Of a stretch of 64,000 nucleotides of DNA, positions 43,833 to 52,166 are shown piece after piece. The stretch covers positions 4,836 through 68,835 of the forward strand of contig DAOUEM010000362.1 of assembly GCA_034430555.1 (NCBI GenBank), given 5' to 3'. The translations under genes were made by a program, and so were the position numbers. How positions within the stretch are numbered: the stretch's first letter is position 1; each line of letters begins with the position of its first letter. The notes below the pieces were generated by a model, which saw only the letters and a list, made by a program, of their open reading frames with translations, ran no database searches and was not told the origin of the DNA. The stretch is from DAOTXK01 sp034430555 (GTDB taxonomy: Bacteria > Chloroflexota > Anaerolineae > Aggregatilineales > Ch27).

Positions 43833-44522
43833 ATGGCTCAATCGTTCTTGGAAAAAGTTAACACCCTGATCTCCGCTAATATGCATGGCATGGTTGATCG
43901 GGCGCTGGAAGCGAATTCCGTCAAGGTGATGGACGAGTACATTCGCCAGGCCGAGCGTAACCTGGATTCGCTGGAAGATTCGGCCGCCACCGTCGGCGGC
44001 ACCGTTCGCACCCTGAAGCGTAAGTACGAGGAGTTTGCCGCCTCCGCCGAAAAGCTGGACCGCGACATCGATACGCTGCTGATCAAGGGTAAAGATGAGC
44101 TGGCCGCTGCCGCCCAGGCCGACCTCAATACCAAGCAGCAGCTCGCCCAGGAATATTACGAGCAGTGGCATGCGCAGGAAGACCAGTACCGCAAGATGAT
44201 GGACATGAAGCTGAAGCTGGAAGCCAAGCTCACCACCATCAAGCAGGAGCGCGAGCAGGTCAAGGCCCTCCTGGAACTGGCCGAGGCCAAAGCCATCACC
44301 ACCAAGACCATCAAGAGCCTGGACGACCTGGCCGGCGTGGGCGACGAGGATGTCACCCGCGTGGTGGACGCCATCCGGTCCCGACTGGATCGCGAGGACG
44401 CCAAGCTCGACATGGCGACCGGCCGCCTGTCCGAACAGATCGAGGAGGCCGTCGGCTACAGCGAGATCGACATGCAGCTTTCCGAGCGGCGCAAGCGCCT
44501 GAATCTGGACGAAGGGGAATAA
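43833..44522 (+). CDS. pspA: PspA/IM30 family membrane-stress protein
   Basis: This 229-residue protein is nearly all coiled coil. It fits PspA/Vipp1, with FLEKVNTLISANMHGMVDRALE at the start and DEYIRQAERNL next. Long helices such as QEYYEQWHAQEDQYRKMMDMKLKLEAKL continue to the end. PspA proteins assemble on the inner face of damaged membranes as ESCRT-III-like polymers. AAGGAGG precedes the ATG. The kinase, coiled-coil and NfeD genes follow in the same direction, making a membrane-stress block likely. Confidence 0.88.
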   Translation: MAQSFLEKVNTLISANMHGMVDRALEANSVKVMDEYIRQAERNLDSLEDSAATVGGTVRTLKRKYEEFAASAEKLDRDIDTLLIKGKDELAAAAQADLNTKQQLAQEYYEQWHAQEDQYRKMMDMKLKLEAKLTTIKQEREQVKALLELAEAKAITTKTIKSLDDLAGVGDEDVTRVVDAIRSRLDREDAKLDMATGRLSEQIEEAVGYSEIDMQLSERRKRLNLDEGE

Positions 44523-44700
44523 TCCGCCCGGAGACTGGCAACAGGGCGGCGTACGCAGCATATTCGGGATAAAACGGGGCTGCCAGGGATGGTCCAGGTG
44601 CGGCTGGTGAGGCAACAGACCGGCCCGCGCTTGCCAGTGAGTCCCCGGTAGCCTCGTCTTGTTTGACTCATCGCAGCCGGCTGGTGCAAGGGAGCAGCTT

Positions 44701-47013
44701 ATGCCAGGCGAGTTAGTCGGCACGACCCTGGGGCCGTATCACATCCAGAAGGACCTGAACCGGGGCGGCATGGCCACCGTGTACCAGGGCGTGCATACCG
44801 CGCGCCAGGTCCCCGTCGCCATCAAAGTGCTGCCGGTTTATTTCGCCCACGACCCGCAGTTCCTCAAGCGCTTCCGGCGGGAAGCCCGCGCCGCTGTCAC
44901 GCTCAAGCACCCGCACATCGTGCGCGTCTACGATTCTGGCGAGGCGCAGGGCGTGCCCTACATCGTGATGGAGTATGTGCCCGGCGGCACGCTCAAGGAC
45001 CTGCTGGAGCGCGAATCGCTGCCCCTGGCCCGGATCGCGCTGGTCATCCGGCAGGTGGCGGATGCCCTGGATTACGCCCACCGGCAGGGCATCGTGCACC
45101 GTGACGTCAAACCCTCCAACGTGCTGGTGGCCGCGCCGGATATATTTAAGCTCTCCGATTTTGGGATCGCCAAAACCGCGGACGATGACAGCGGCCTCAC
45201 CGCCCTGACCGGCACCGGCGTCAGCGTGGGCACGGCGGCTTACATGGCCCCGGAGCAGGCCCTGGAAGCGGCCAGCGCCGACCAGCGGGCCGACATTTAT
45301 TCGCTGGGCGTGATGCTCTACCTGATGGTGTCCGGTAAGCTGCCCTACAATGCCGACACGCCGATGGGCCTGCTGGCCCAGCACATCTACGAGCCGGTGC
45401 CCGCCGTGCGCCGCGACCGGCCCGGCCTGCCGGAAGCCCTCGAGCACATCCTGCTCAAGGCGATGGCCAAAGACCCGGACGCCCGCTTCCAGTCCGCGCC
45501 GGAGTTGGCCGCTCGCCTGGACGATGTCCTCGCCCGGCGGCCGGTGTCTATCGACGTGGAGCTGCCGCCGCCGCTGCCCGACGAGCCGACCGGCCTGATC
45601 GAGGAGACCGCCGGCGTCGGGTTGAGCGCCCCGCCGCCGCCGACCGTGGTCGAGCCGGCCATGGCCATCGTGCCGGACGATACCGCCTCCGAGATTTCCG
45701 ACCTGCTCAGCGGTATGAAGCGCCAGCACCGGACGCTCTTCCGCGCCGCGCTGGCCGCCTACGACCTGGGCAATCTGGACTCCTCCCGCCGGCTGCTGAT
45801 GCAGATTCTGCGCCTGGACGACCGGGTGGCTCCCGCCTGGCTGCTGCTCAGCTACCTGGAGGAAAACTGGTACGATCAGAAGCAGTGCGCCGACAACGCA
45901 CTGGCCGTCGCGCCGGAGATGGAAGACGCCCGGCTGCGCGTCGAACAACTGGAAGCCGAGCGGCTGCCGGCCACCTTTGGCCGCATGCACAGCGTCATCC
46001 CGGCGGTGAAGGAAGCCCATGACGCGGCCATGGACGCCTACTTCCAGCAGAGCGAATTGGAGACGCCCTTCGGCGATCCGCTGGACGACCCCAACCAGTG
46101 CCCTTACTGCGGGGTGGTCAACGACGCCGGCCGTAATACCTGCGCCCATTGCAAAAACAACATGATGCGCCAGCAAAAGCTCAAGCGCGAGGCGATCCCG
46201 GCCCTGCGCCTGGCCTTCGCCCTCAACCTGGGCGCGGTGGTGCTGGTGCTGCTGCAATTGTTCCCGCCGCTGCTGTGGACGTGGTACATCGGCATCCCGG
46301 ATAATACCCGGATGCAGATGTTCATCGGCGACGTGTTCGCCACGCGCATGGCGAAGCTGGTGGCCGGCGACTTCACCGCCATCCTGACGCCGACGCTGTT
46401 TCTGTTCCTGGTGGGTGCCGGTATCGTCCGGATTATCCTGCTGCTGGCCGTCCAGGTGGGATTGCGCTGGCGGTCGTCGTGGGCTTATTATGGCGGGCTG
46501 TTCGCCTTCGCCCTGGAGCTGGTGTGGGGCGCGCTGGCGCTGGCGCTCGGCTGGACCGGTATCTTCGTCGGCGTCATCGCTGCCTTGATCGCCGTCGGCG
46601 GCCTGTTCTCGCTGGGCGCGGCTTCCGTCAATTTTGGCGTCAACACCGAGCGGATTCGGGTCCTGCCGGAGGGCAAACTCAAAAGTGGTAAGGCTTTTTG
46701 GGAACTTGGCAAGCAGTATCAACGTAATGGTTTATGGGCGATGGCGGTGGCGCAGTACCGGGCGGCGGTCGCGGCAGCGCCGAACCGTGCCGAGCATTAT
46801 AAGTCGCTGGGCATCGGGTATAATAAGCTGGGCCGGACGGATCGCGCCTTGCCTGCCCTGGAGCAGGCCGCCCGCCTGGACCCCACCGACCTGGAGACGA
46901 TGGTCCTGCTGAAGCGGCTGCGCCAGGAGCGCGAGGCCGGCGCCGCGGGTCAGACCGTCGACCGCGCCGGCGCGCCCCCATCACAACCGTTGTCAGAGCA
47001 GACTCCTTCTTAG
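44701..47013 (+). CDS. Ser/Thr protein kinase with zinc ribbon, membrane helices and TPR-like tail
   Basis: This 770-residue protein begins with a Hanks-type kinase: GGMATVYQG at 22-30, Lys42 in VAIKVL, HRDVKPSN with Asp135, and DFG at Asp153. Residues ~340-450 contain TPR-like helices (LDSSRRLLMQILRLDDRVAPAWLLLSYL). A zinc-ribbon with CPYC and CAHC lies near 467-486. Four or so membrane helices follow (about 505-650), and a second TPR pair closes the protein. The kinase is cytoplasmic. The gene lies between PspA and other membrane-stress genes, so its targets may include them. Confidence 0.9.
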   Translation: MPGELVGTTLGPYHIQKDLNRGGMATVYQGVHTARQVPVAIKVLPVYFAHDPQFLKRFRREARAAVTLKHPHIVRVYDSGEAQGVPYIVMEYVPGGTLKDLLERESLPLARIALVIRQVADALDYAHRQGIVHRDVKPSNVLVAAPDIFKLSDFGIAKTADDDSGLTALTGTGVSVGTAAYMAPEQALEAASADQRADIYSLGVMLYLMVSGKLPYNADTPMGLLAQHIYEPVPAVRRDRPGLPEALEHILLKAMAKDPDARFQSAPELAARLDDVLARRPVSIDVELPPPLPDEPTGLIEETAGVGLSAPPPPTVVEPAMAIVPDDTASEISDLLSGMKRQHRTLFRAALAAYDLGNLDSSRRLLMQILRLDDRVAPAWLLLSYLEENWYDQKQCADNALAVAPEMEDARLRVEQLEAERLPATFGRMHSVIPAVKEAHDAAMDAYFQQSELETPFGDPLDDPNQCPYCGVVNDAGRNTCAHCKNNMMRQQKLKREAIPALRLAFALNLGAVVLVLLQLFPPLLWTWYIGIPDNTRMQMFIGDVFATRMAKLVAGDFTAILTPTLFLFLVGAGIVRIILLLAVQVGLRWRSSWAYYGGLFAFALELVWGALALALGWTGIFVGVIAALIAVGGLFSLGAASVNFGVNTERIRVLPEGKLKSGKAFWELGKQYQRNGLWAMAVAQYRAAVAAAPNRAEHYKSLGIGYNKLGRTDRALPALEQAARLDPTDLETMVLLKRLRQEREAGAAGQTVDRAGAPPSQPLSEQTPS

Positions 47014-47031
47014 GGAGCGGGATAGTTTTCG

Positions 47032-47865
47032 ATGAGCGAAGAGATTAGTGCACGGGAAGAAATGCGCAACCGGGCGACGCGCGCCATCATCGCCGACGCC
47101 TTTTTCCGCTGGGAAAGCGCCGCGACCATCGCCCTGACGATGCTGCTGGCCTTTTTCCTGCCGACGCTGCCGGCCCCCTTCGAGTGGTGGCAGTGGTGGT
47201 TCTGGATCATCGGCGGCCTGGCGGCGGAAGCGGCCTTGATCGTGGCCCACGTCACCGACCCGCGGGCTGCCGATGCTGCCGTGGCCCGCATGTTCCACGA
47301 AGAGTACAACCCGCAGGACATCCAGAACCGGGTCACGCGCCAGCGGATGCTCAAGGCGCTGGAATACCGCGCCGGCATCGTCGGTATGATCGGGACCAAG
47401 ACCGGCGTCATGAAGTTGAGCTTCGAGGAAACGCTGGGCGAGATCGACGACTGGATCGGCCAGATTCATCGGCTGGCCCGCAAGATGGACAACTTCGAGG
47501 AGAACTCCATCCTGGATCGCGATCGGAAGGCCGTGCCCAACGAATTACGCAACCTGCGCCGCCGCCTGGAGATCGAAAGGTCGGAGACCGTGCGCCAGGA
47601 GCTGCTGGAAGCCATTCACCTCAAAGAGCAGCAGATGGAGAACCTCAACGCCGTGGCCGATAACATGAAGCGCGCCGACATCCAGCTGGAGAATACGCTG
47701 GCCGCCCTGGGCACGCTCTACGCGCAGATGCAGGTCATCGATACCAAGGACCTGGACAGCGCCCGCGCGCGCCGCCTGCGTGACGAGATCCATGACGAGG
47801 TGGCCGAATTACAGGATACCATCACGGCGATGGACGAGGTTTACGCCGTCAACCTGCGGGAGTAA
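47032..47865 (+). CDS. Membrane protein with two helices and C-terminal coiled coil
   Basis: This 277-residue protein has two closely spaced hydrophobic helices (about residues 30-45 and 50-75). A long charged coiled coil then runs to the end (about 125-275; for instance LRRRLEIERSETVRQELLEAI and KEQQMENLNAVADNMKRA). No enzyme motif is seen. It starts 18 bases after the kinase stop. The coiled coil could bind PspA, which shares this gene block; this is inferred only from the context. Confidence 0.75.
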   Translation: MSEEISAREEMRNRATRAIIADAFFRWESAATIALTMLLAFFLPTLPAPFEWWQWWFWIIGGLAAEAALIVAHVTDPRAADAAVARMFHEEYNPQDIQNRVTRQRMLKALEYRAGIVGMIGTKTGVMKLSFEETLGEIDDWIGQIHRLARKMDNFEENSILDRDRKAVPNELRNLRRRLEIERSETVRQELLEAIHLKEQQMENLNAVADNMKRADIQLENTLAALGTLYAQMQVIDTKDLDSARARRLRDEIHDEVAELQDTITAMDEVYAVNLRE

Positions 47866-47969
47866 GCGGCCTTTTGCCGGCGGCATTCTACCGGCGGCCT
47901 TTTGCCAGCGGCTTTACGCCGGTTGACCAATCGCTATCTGAGGGCATTGGTGGAGGGTGGTGGGAAACA

Positions 47970-48620
47970 ATGGACGATATTCTGCTGTCACTCTTTTCCG
48001 AACCGAATCTGTTGTATATCGTTTTGATCACCGCGGCCTGGGTCGGGGTGCTGGCCCTGTTCGTGCCCGGCACCGGCGTGATCGAGCTGGCGGCGGCGGT
48101 GGGTCTGCTGGTGGGAATCGGGGGGCTGGCCGCTGCCGGGGGCAGCGTGATCGGCCTGATCCTGTTCGGGGTTTCGTTTGGCCTGGTGGCCCTGGCGATC
48201 CTGCGCCTGTTTTCCCAGGTGGGGCCTGCCGGGCGGATGAGGGTGTCCGATTGGCCGGCTTCCATATGGGCCCTGGTGCTGGGCGCGACGCTGGTGCAGT
48301 TTTTCGGCGGGGTTGCGCTGGCGGTCAGCCTGCCCGATCTCTCGCTGGCGACCGTCGGGCTGCTGGCGCTGGGGTCGCTGGCCATCTTCCGCTGGATGCT
48401 GATGCCCACGGTGAACGCGCTGCGCCCGCCGCCGCAGTCCGGGGCCGAATCGCTGATCGGCGAGCGGGCCGAGGTCCGCTTCGCGTCGGAAGCGCCCGGC
48501 AAACCAGGCACGGTCTTCCTCAACGGCGAGCTGTGGCAGGCCGTGGCCGACAGGCCGCTGGTCGTCGGTGAAACCGTCGAGGTGACGAGCCGCGACGGGA
48601 TGCGGCTGCACGTGCGGTGA
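47970..48620 (+). CDS. NfeD-like membrane protein
   Basis: This 216-residue protein starts at ATG 47970 with GGAGGG ahead of it. Four membrane helices (about 10-120) precede a small C-terminal OB-fold-type domain: ESLIGERAEVRFASEAPGKPG then GTVFLNGELWQAVAD and VVGETVEVTSRDG. This matches the NfeD family that works with flotillin or a membrane serine protease in membrane organisation. Neither partner is next to it here, but PspA is in the same gene block. Confidence 0.82.
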   Translation: MDDILLSLFSEPNLLYIVLITAAWVGVLALFVPGTGVIELAAAVGLLVGIGGLAAAGGSVIGLILFGVSFGLVALAILRLFSQVGPAGRMRVSDWPASIWALVLGATLVQFFGGVALAVSLPDLSLATVGLLALGSLAIFRWMLMPTVNALRPPPQSGAESLIGERAEVRFASEAPGKPGTVFLNGELWQAVADRPLVVGETVEVTSRDGMRLHVR

Positions 48621-48669
48621 CTCGAGTCGCCCGGCGGCGAGACCTGATCCGGCCTGGTGGTTTATTGGG

Positions 48670-48710
48670 GGCGGCCCGCGGGTGATGTGATCCGGCGGGC
48701 TGCCCGTGTT
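48670..48710 (+). terminator. Hairpin after the NfeD-like gene
   Basis: GGCGGCCCGC pairs with GCGGGCTGCC, with one G-T pair, around a loop of about 14 bases. The following sequence GTGTTGTTT is a weak U-tract. It is likely the end of the pspA-NfeD transcript. Confidence 0.4.
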
Positions 48711-48728
48711 GTTTGGTAACCCTGGTAC

Positions 48729-49199
48729 ATGACGACAGACACAAATTCCCTTGCTGACCACTACCGTCTCGCGCGGACCTCCTGGCGTGATGTCGGCGCC
48801 ATTTATCGCCTGCAAAAAGCCGTCTTCCCCCAGGATGCGCTGTCCTGGCCGGAGGTGCTGTTCCTGCTGCTGTGGCCCGGCTTCCATAACCTGAAGGCGC
48901 TCTCGCCCGGCGGGGAGGTGGCGGGATATGTCTGCGGGGGGCGGCTGCCCGTCGGCAGCAAAATCTGGATCATGATGATCGGCGTGCACCCGGCCCACCA
49001 GCGGCGCGGCCTGGGACGCCGCCTGCTGACCGCCTCGGAGGAAACGCTGGACGGCAGCGCCATCTACCTCACCGTACGCGCCAGTAATACGCCCGCCAGC
49101 ATGCTTTATCAGCAGGCCGGCTATCGGCAGGTCCGGGTGAAACGGCGCTGGTATCCCGGCGGCGAAGACGGCATCGAGATGCGCAAGGACCGGCTGTAA
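48729..49199 (+). CDS. GNAT family N-acetyltransferase (RimI-like)
   Basis: This 156-residue protein has the GNAT acetyl-CoA pocket: IMMIGVHPAHQRRGLGRRLL holds the pyrophosphate-binding QRRGLG loop. Later NTPASMLYQQAGYRQVRVKRRWY is the typical strand 6-7 region seen in RimI-type enzymes. The substrate could be a protein N-terminus or a small molecule. The gene begins about 20 bases past the preceding hairpin and stands alone. Its stop is 22 bases before a convergent gene. Confidence 0.85.
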   Translation: MTTDTNSLADHYRLARTSWRDVGAIYRLQKAVFPQDALSWPEVLFLLLWPGFHNLKALSPGGEVAGYVCGGRLPVGSKIWIMMIGVHPAHQRRGLGRRLLTASEETLDGSAIYLTVRASNTPASMLYQQAGYRQVRVKRRWYPGGEDGIEMRKDRL

Positions 49200-49220
49200 G
49201 CCGCGGCTGCTCGCTCCGTA

Positions 49221-49718
49221 TCACGTTTCCTCGATCTCAGCAAATCGCAGATGGTCGCCGGCCAGGTCCAGCACGGCCACCGAGCGCGGTCCGCGCCGGG
49301 TGCTGCCCAGCGCGCCGGGGTTGATCACGCGCGTCTGGCCGATCCGGTCGTCGCGCCGGGCGTGGGTGTGCCCGTGCAGCACGTAACGATAGGTCTGCGC
49401 TTCGATCAGGTTTTGCAGCACCTCGTCGTGATGGCCGTGCATCATGGCGATGGGGTGGCCGTCCAGCGTCAGGCTGACCTGCTCGCGCGGCGGCGTGGCC
49501 CCGATGGCGCGCGCGGCGTCGGCCAGTTCGGCCAGCTGCCGGTCCATGTTGCCGCTCACAAAGGTGATCGTCCAGCCCGCGAACACGCCCACGAAGCCCG
49601 GCGTGGTTATGTCGCCGCAGTGCAGGAGCTGGCTCACTCCCTCGGCGCGAAAGATGGCCAGCGCGGCCAGGGTGTTGGCCTGGTGGTCGTGTGTATCGGA
49701 GAGAATGCCGATTTTCAT
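49221..49718 (-). CDS. YfcE-like metallophosphoesterase
   Basis: This 165-residue protein has all the motifs of the small YfcE/MJ0936 group: MKIGILSDTHDH, LLHCGDI, VSGNMDR, MMHGHHDE, LHGHTHAR and INPGALGSTR. These provide two metal sites for phosphodiester hydrolysis. It is separate from the larger relative at 23274. It lies 31 bases after the histidine phosphatase gene on the same strand, which suggests a two-gene operon. Confidence 0.9.
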   Translation of the reverse strand: MKIGILSDTHDHQANTLAALAIFRAEGVSQLLHCGDITTPGFVGVFAGWTITFVSGNMDRQLAELADAARAIGATPPREQVSLTLDGHPIAMMHGHHDEVLQNLIEAQTYRYVLHGHTHARRDDRIGQTRVINPGALGSTRRGPRSVAVLDLAGDHLRFAEIEET

Positions 49719-49749
49719 CAGGGCGACTCCTCGTCGGCTGCGATTAGAA

Positions 49750-50343
49750 TTACGGCTGCGGCAGGCCGGAGTAGGGCGCGGGCAGGAATTCCGTCAGCGG
49801 GCGTTGAGTGGCGCGGTCCACGGCGGCCACGGTGCAGAAGCCCAGTCCCCGCCACCACGTCGGCGACGGGGCTTCGCCGCGTCGGTGGGCGACGTACAGG
49901 GTGAGCACCAGCCCGTGCGTGATCACCGCCGCCGACTCGGGTTCGTCGTGCCGGGCCAGCACGTCGGCGATGCCCGCCTGGAAGCGTGCCAGGGCGGCGG
50001 CGGCCGTCTCCCATCCACGATAGCGCTCTTCCCGATGGGCGAAAAATGCCTCGACTGCCGCCACGTAAGCCGCCTGGTCCGGGGCGCTGTAGGCGCTGCG
50101 ATCGACTTCGTTGAGCGCGCTCAGCGGCCGGACCGGCTGCCCGCCGTAGGCGGCCACGCGCTCGGCGGGTTGGATGGCTTTGCGCTCCGCGCTGGGATAG
50201 AGGGCCGCCACGTGCCGCCAGAACGGCGCGGCGATCAGCGCTTCCACCTGGGCGCGGCCTTCCGGGCTGAGGTCCCATTCAGCCACGGGTGTATTGAGGT
50301 CGACCTGGGTGTGCGGGTGTCGGATCAGGTAAAGCAGGGGCAT
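49750..50343 (-). CDS. Histidine phosphatase family protein
   Basis: This 197-residue protein carries the phosphoglycerate-mutase-like catalytic start LIRHPHT (residues 6-12); the usual LxRHG has Pro here instead of Gly. A second catalytic His lies in VITHGLVL (about 139-146). The middle has many Ala-rich helices. The family includes small-molecule phosphatases such as those acting on alpha-ribazole phosphate or sugar phosphates. The substrate is unknown. AGGACC lies just before the ATG. Confidence 0.82.
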   Translation of the reverse strand: MPLLYLIRHPHTQVDLNTPVAEWDLSPEGRAQVEALIAAPFWRHVAALYPSAERKAIQPAERVAAYGGQPVRPLSALNEVDRSAYSAPDQAAYVAAVEAFFAHREERYRGWETAAAALARFQAGIADVLARHDEPESAAVITHGLVLTLYVAHRRGEAPSPTWWRGLGFCTVAAVDRATQRPLTEFLPAPYSGLPQP

Positions 50344-50419
50344 ACGGTCCTCCCGGCCGGGTGATGGGCCTATCCGGGGCTTATTGTACCGCTAATGGCG
50401 GATGACGCGTCATCGACAG

Positions 50420-50447
50420 ATGACGATAGCCGCGTTTCTGGTATAAT
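50420..50447 (+). promoter_or_regulatory. Promoter of the YtxH-like gene
   Basis: ATGACG (50420-50425) and a perfect TATAAT (50442-50447) are separated by 16 bases, 43 bases before the start codon. Confidence 0.55.
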
Positions 50448-50489
50448 GAGTCTGACCTGACCCTGTGGCGTGACACGGAGGCACATCCC

Positions 50490-50720
50490 ATGCGGCGCTT
50501 ATTCCTGTTTTTCCTGGGCGTGATGCTCGGCGCGGCGGTTGGCGTGGCGCTGGCCATGCTGCTGGCTCCGGCTTCCGGCAACCGGATGCGCGAGGAAGCG
50601 AAAGAGTACTACGATCAACTGCTGGCGGAAGCCCGCAAAGCCGCCGAAGCGCGCCGCCAGGAGCTGCAAATGGAATTGAACACCATGACCGGCGCGGCGG
50701 AGGCTGACGCCGGGTCGTGA
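50490..50720 (+). CDS. YtxH-like small membrane protein
   Basis: This 76-residue protein has an N-terminal glycine/alanine-rich helix (FLFFLGVMLGAAVGVALAMLLAPASG), the LLAP-SG motif typical of YtxH proteins, and a charged coiled tail (AEARKAAEARRQELQME). Such proteins are general-stress proteins of unknown role. ACGGAGG precedes the ATG and it has its own promoter. Confidence 0.8.
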   Translation: MRRLFLFFLGVMLGAAVGVALAMLLAPASGNRMREEAKEYYDQLLAEARKAAEARRQELQMELNTMTGAAEADAGS

Positions 50721-50881
50721 GCCAGCGCGACACATCCGATTGGCACCATACCGTGATATCATCCTAAGCTTTTGCGGACGGAATCACGGTTTTTTTTGTA
50801 GGCAACAGTGCCCATCACCGCCTGTAATAGCTTTCAACTGATCGCTGGAACCTGTTGACTGACGACCCAAGGACCTGACCG

Positions 50882-52162
50882 ATGCGTATCACCATTCTGA
50901 CCTACGGCACGCGCGGTGACGTGCAGCCCTACGTGGCTTTGGGCGTGGGCTTGCAGCGGGCCGGCTTCCGCGTGCGCCTGGCCGCCCCGGAGCCGTTCAA
51001 GGCGTTTGTGACGGGGCAAGAGCTGGACTTCGCGCCGCTGGCCGGCGACATCACCGAACTCTCGCGCGGGCTGGTCGATGAGGCCGGCCACAACCTGCTG
51101 CGCACCATCCCCGTGCTGATGGAGTACATTCTGCCGCTGGCTCTGCAGGTGCTGGCCGGCGTTGAGGACGCCTGCCGCGATGCCGATGCCATCATCTATA
51201 CTTTCCTGCTGGCCGTGCCCGGCCACGAAAACGCCCGCGAGCGCGGCGTGCCGGACTTTTTCGCCCAGGTTTATCCGCTCTTTGTGCCGACGGCGGGTTA
51301 CCCGGCGCTGATGTTCCCCCGGCTGCCCCCGACCGATCCTCGGCTGACCGGCGCCTACAACCGCCTGACGCACGCCATTTTCACCGGCGTCTACTGGGGA
51401 TTCGGCCGCCTGTCTTACAACTGGCTGCGCCGTTCCCACCCCGAGCTGACGCCGCTCTCCGGTTGGCCCTTTGCCGTGCAGGACCGTCCCCCGCCGCCGG
51501 CGCTGTTCGGCTTCAGTCCGCTCGTGGTCCCGCCCCCTGCCGATTGGTCCTCGGACGAGGGTCGCCAGCGCGTGCACGTGACCGGCTACTGGCACCTGCC
51601 GCCCGCCGACGATTGGGTGCCGCCGCCCGACCTGCTGGCCTTCCTGGAGGATGGGCCGCCGCCGGTGTACGTCGGTTTTGGTAGCATGATCACGCGGGAT
51701 GCCGCCCAAATCACCGCCGTGATCCTGGAAGCGCTGGCGAAGGCCGGTCAGCGCGGCGTGCTGCTGGGCGGCTGGGGCGACTTCGGCGGGGCGGACCTGC
51801 CCGCTTCGGTGTTTCGTATCGATTCGGCCCCGCACGAGTGGTTGTTCCCCCGCATGACGGCGGTGGTGCATCACGGCGGGGCGGGGACCACGGCCGTCGG
51901 GCTGCGGGCCGGGGTGCCCTCGATCCTGCTGCCGCTGACGGCGGATCAACCCTTCTGGGGGCAGCGGGTGGTTGCCCTCGGCGTCGGGCCGGACCCGATC
52001 CCGCGCGGGCGGCTCACGGCGGAGAAGCTGGCCTACGCCATCCGGGTAGCCGTGACGCACGAACCGATGCGCCGGCGGGCCGCGGCAGTCGGCGCGCAAA
52101 TCCGGGCGGAAGACGGGGTGGGGGAAGCGGTGCGGATTATTCAACGGGCTTTGGAGGGATAA
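50882..52162 (+). CDS. GT1-type glycosyltransferase (copy 1 of tandem pair)
   Basis: This 426-residue protein fits the sterol-glucosyltransferase/macrolide-glycosyltransferase type of GT1. ITILTYGTRGDVQPYVALG at the N-terminus is the family signature. VHHGGAGTTAVGLRAGVPS with ADQPFWGQRV forms the donor-nucleotide site (about 320-360). It should transfer a sugar from a UDP/NDP donor to a lipid or small hydrophobic acceptor in the cytosol. A paralogue follows four bases downstream. Confidence 0.9.
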   Translation: MRITILTYGTRGDVQPYVALGVGLQRAGFRVRLAAPEPFKAFVTGQELDFAPLAGDITELSRGLVDEAGHNLLRTIPVLMEYILPLALQVLAGVEDACRDADAIIYTFLLAVPGHENARERGVPDFFAQVYPLFVPTAGYPALMFPRLPPTDPRLTGAYNRLTHAIFTGVYWGFGRLSYNWLRRSHPELTPLSGWPFAVQDRPPPPALFGFSPLVVPPPADWSSDEGRQRVHVTGYWHLPPADDWVPPPDLLAFLEDGPPPVYVGFGSMITRDAAQITAVILEALAKAGQRGVLLGGWGDFGGADLPASVFRIDSAPHEWLFPRMTAVVHHGGAGTTAVGLRAGVPSILLPLTADQPFWGQRVVALGVGPDPIPRGRLTAEKLAYAIRVAVTHEPMRRRAAAVGAQIRAEDGVGEAVRIIQRALEG

Positions 52163-52166
52163 CGAT

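Noticed and set aside
44713..46722. Minus-strand frame of 669 codons opposite the Ser/Thr kinase
   Set aside because: Antisense shadow. Composition is biased to His, Gln, Arg and Gly.
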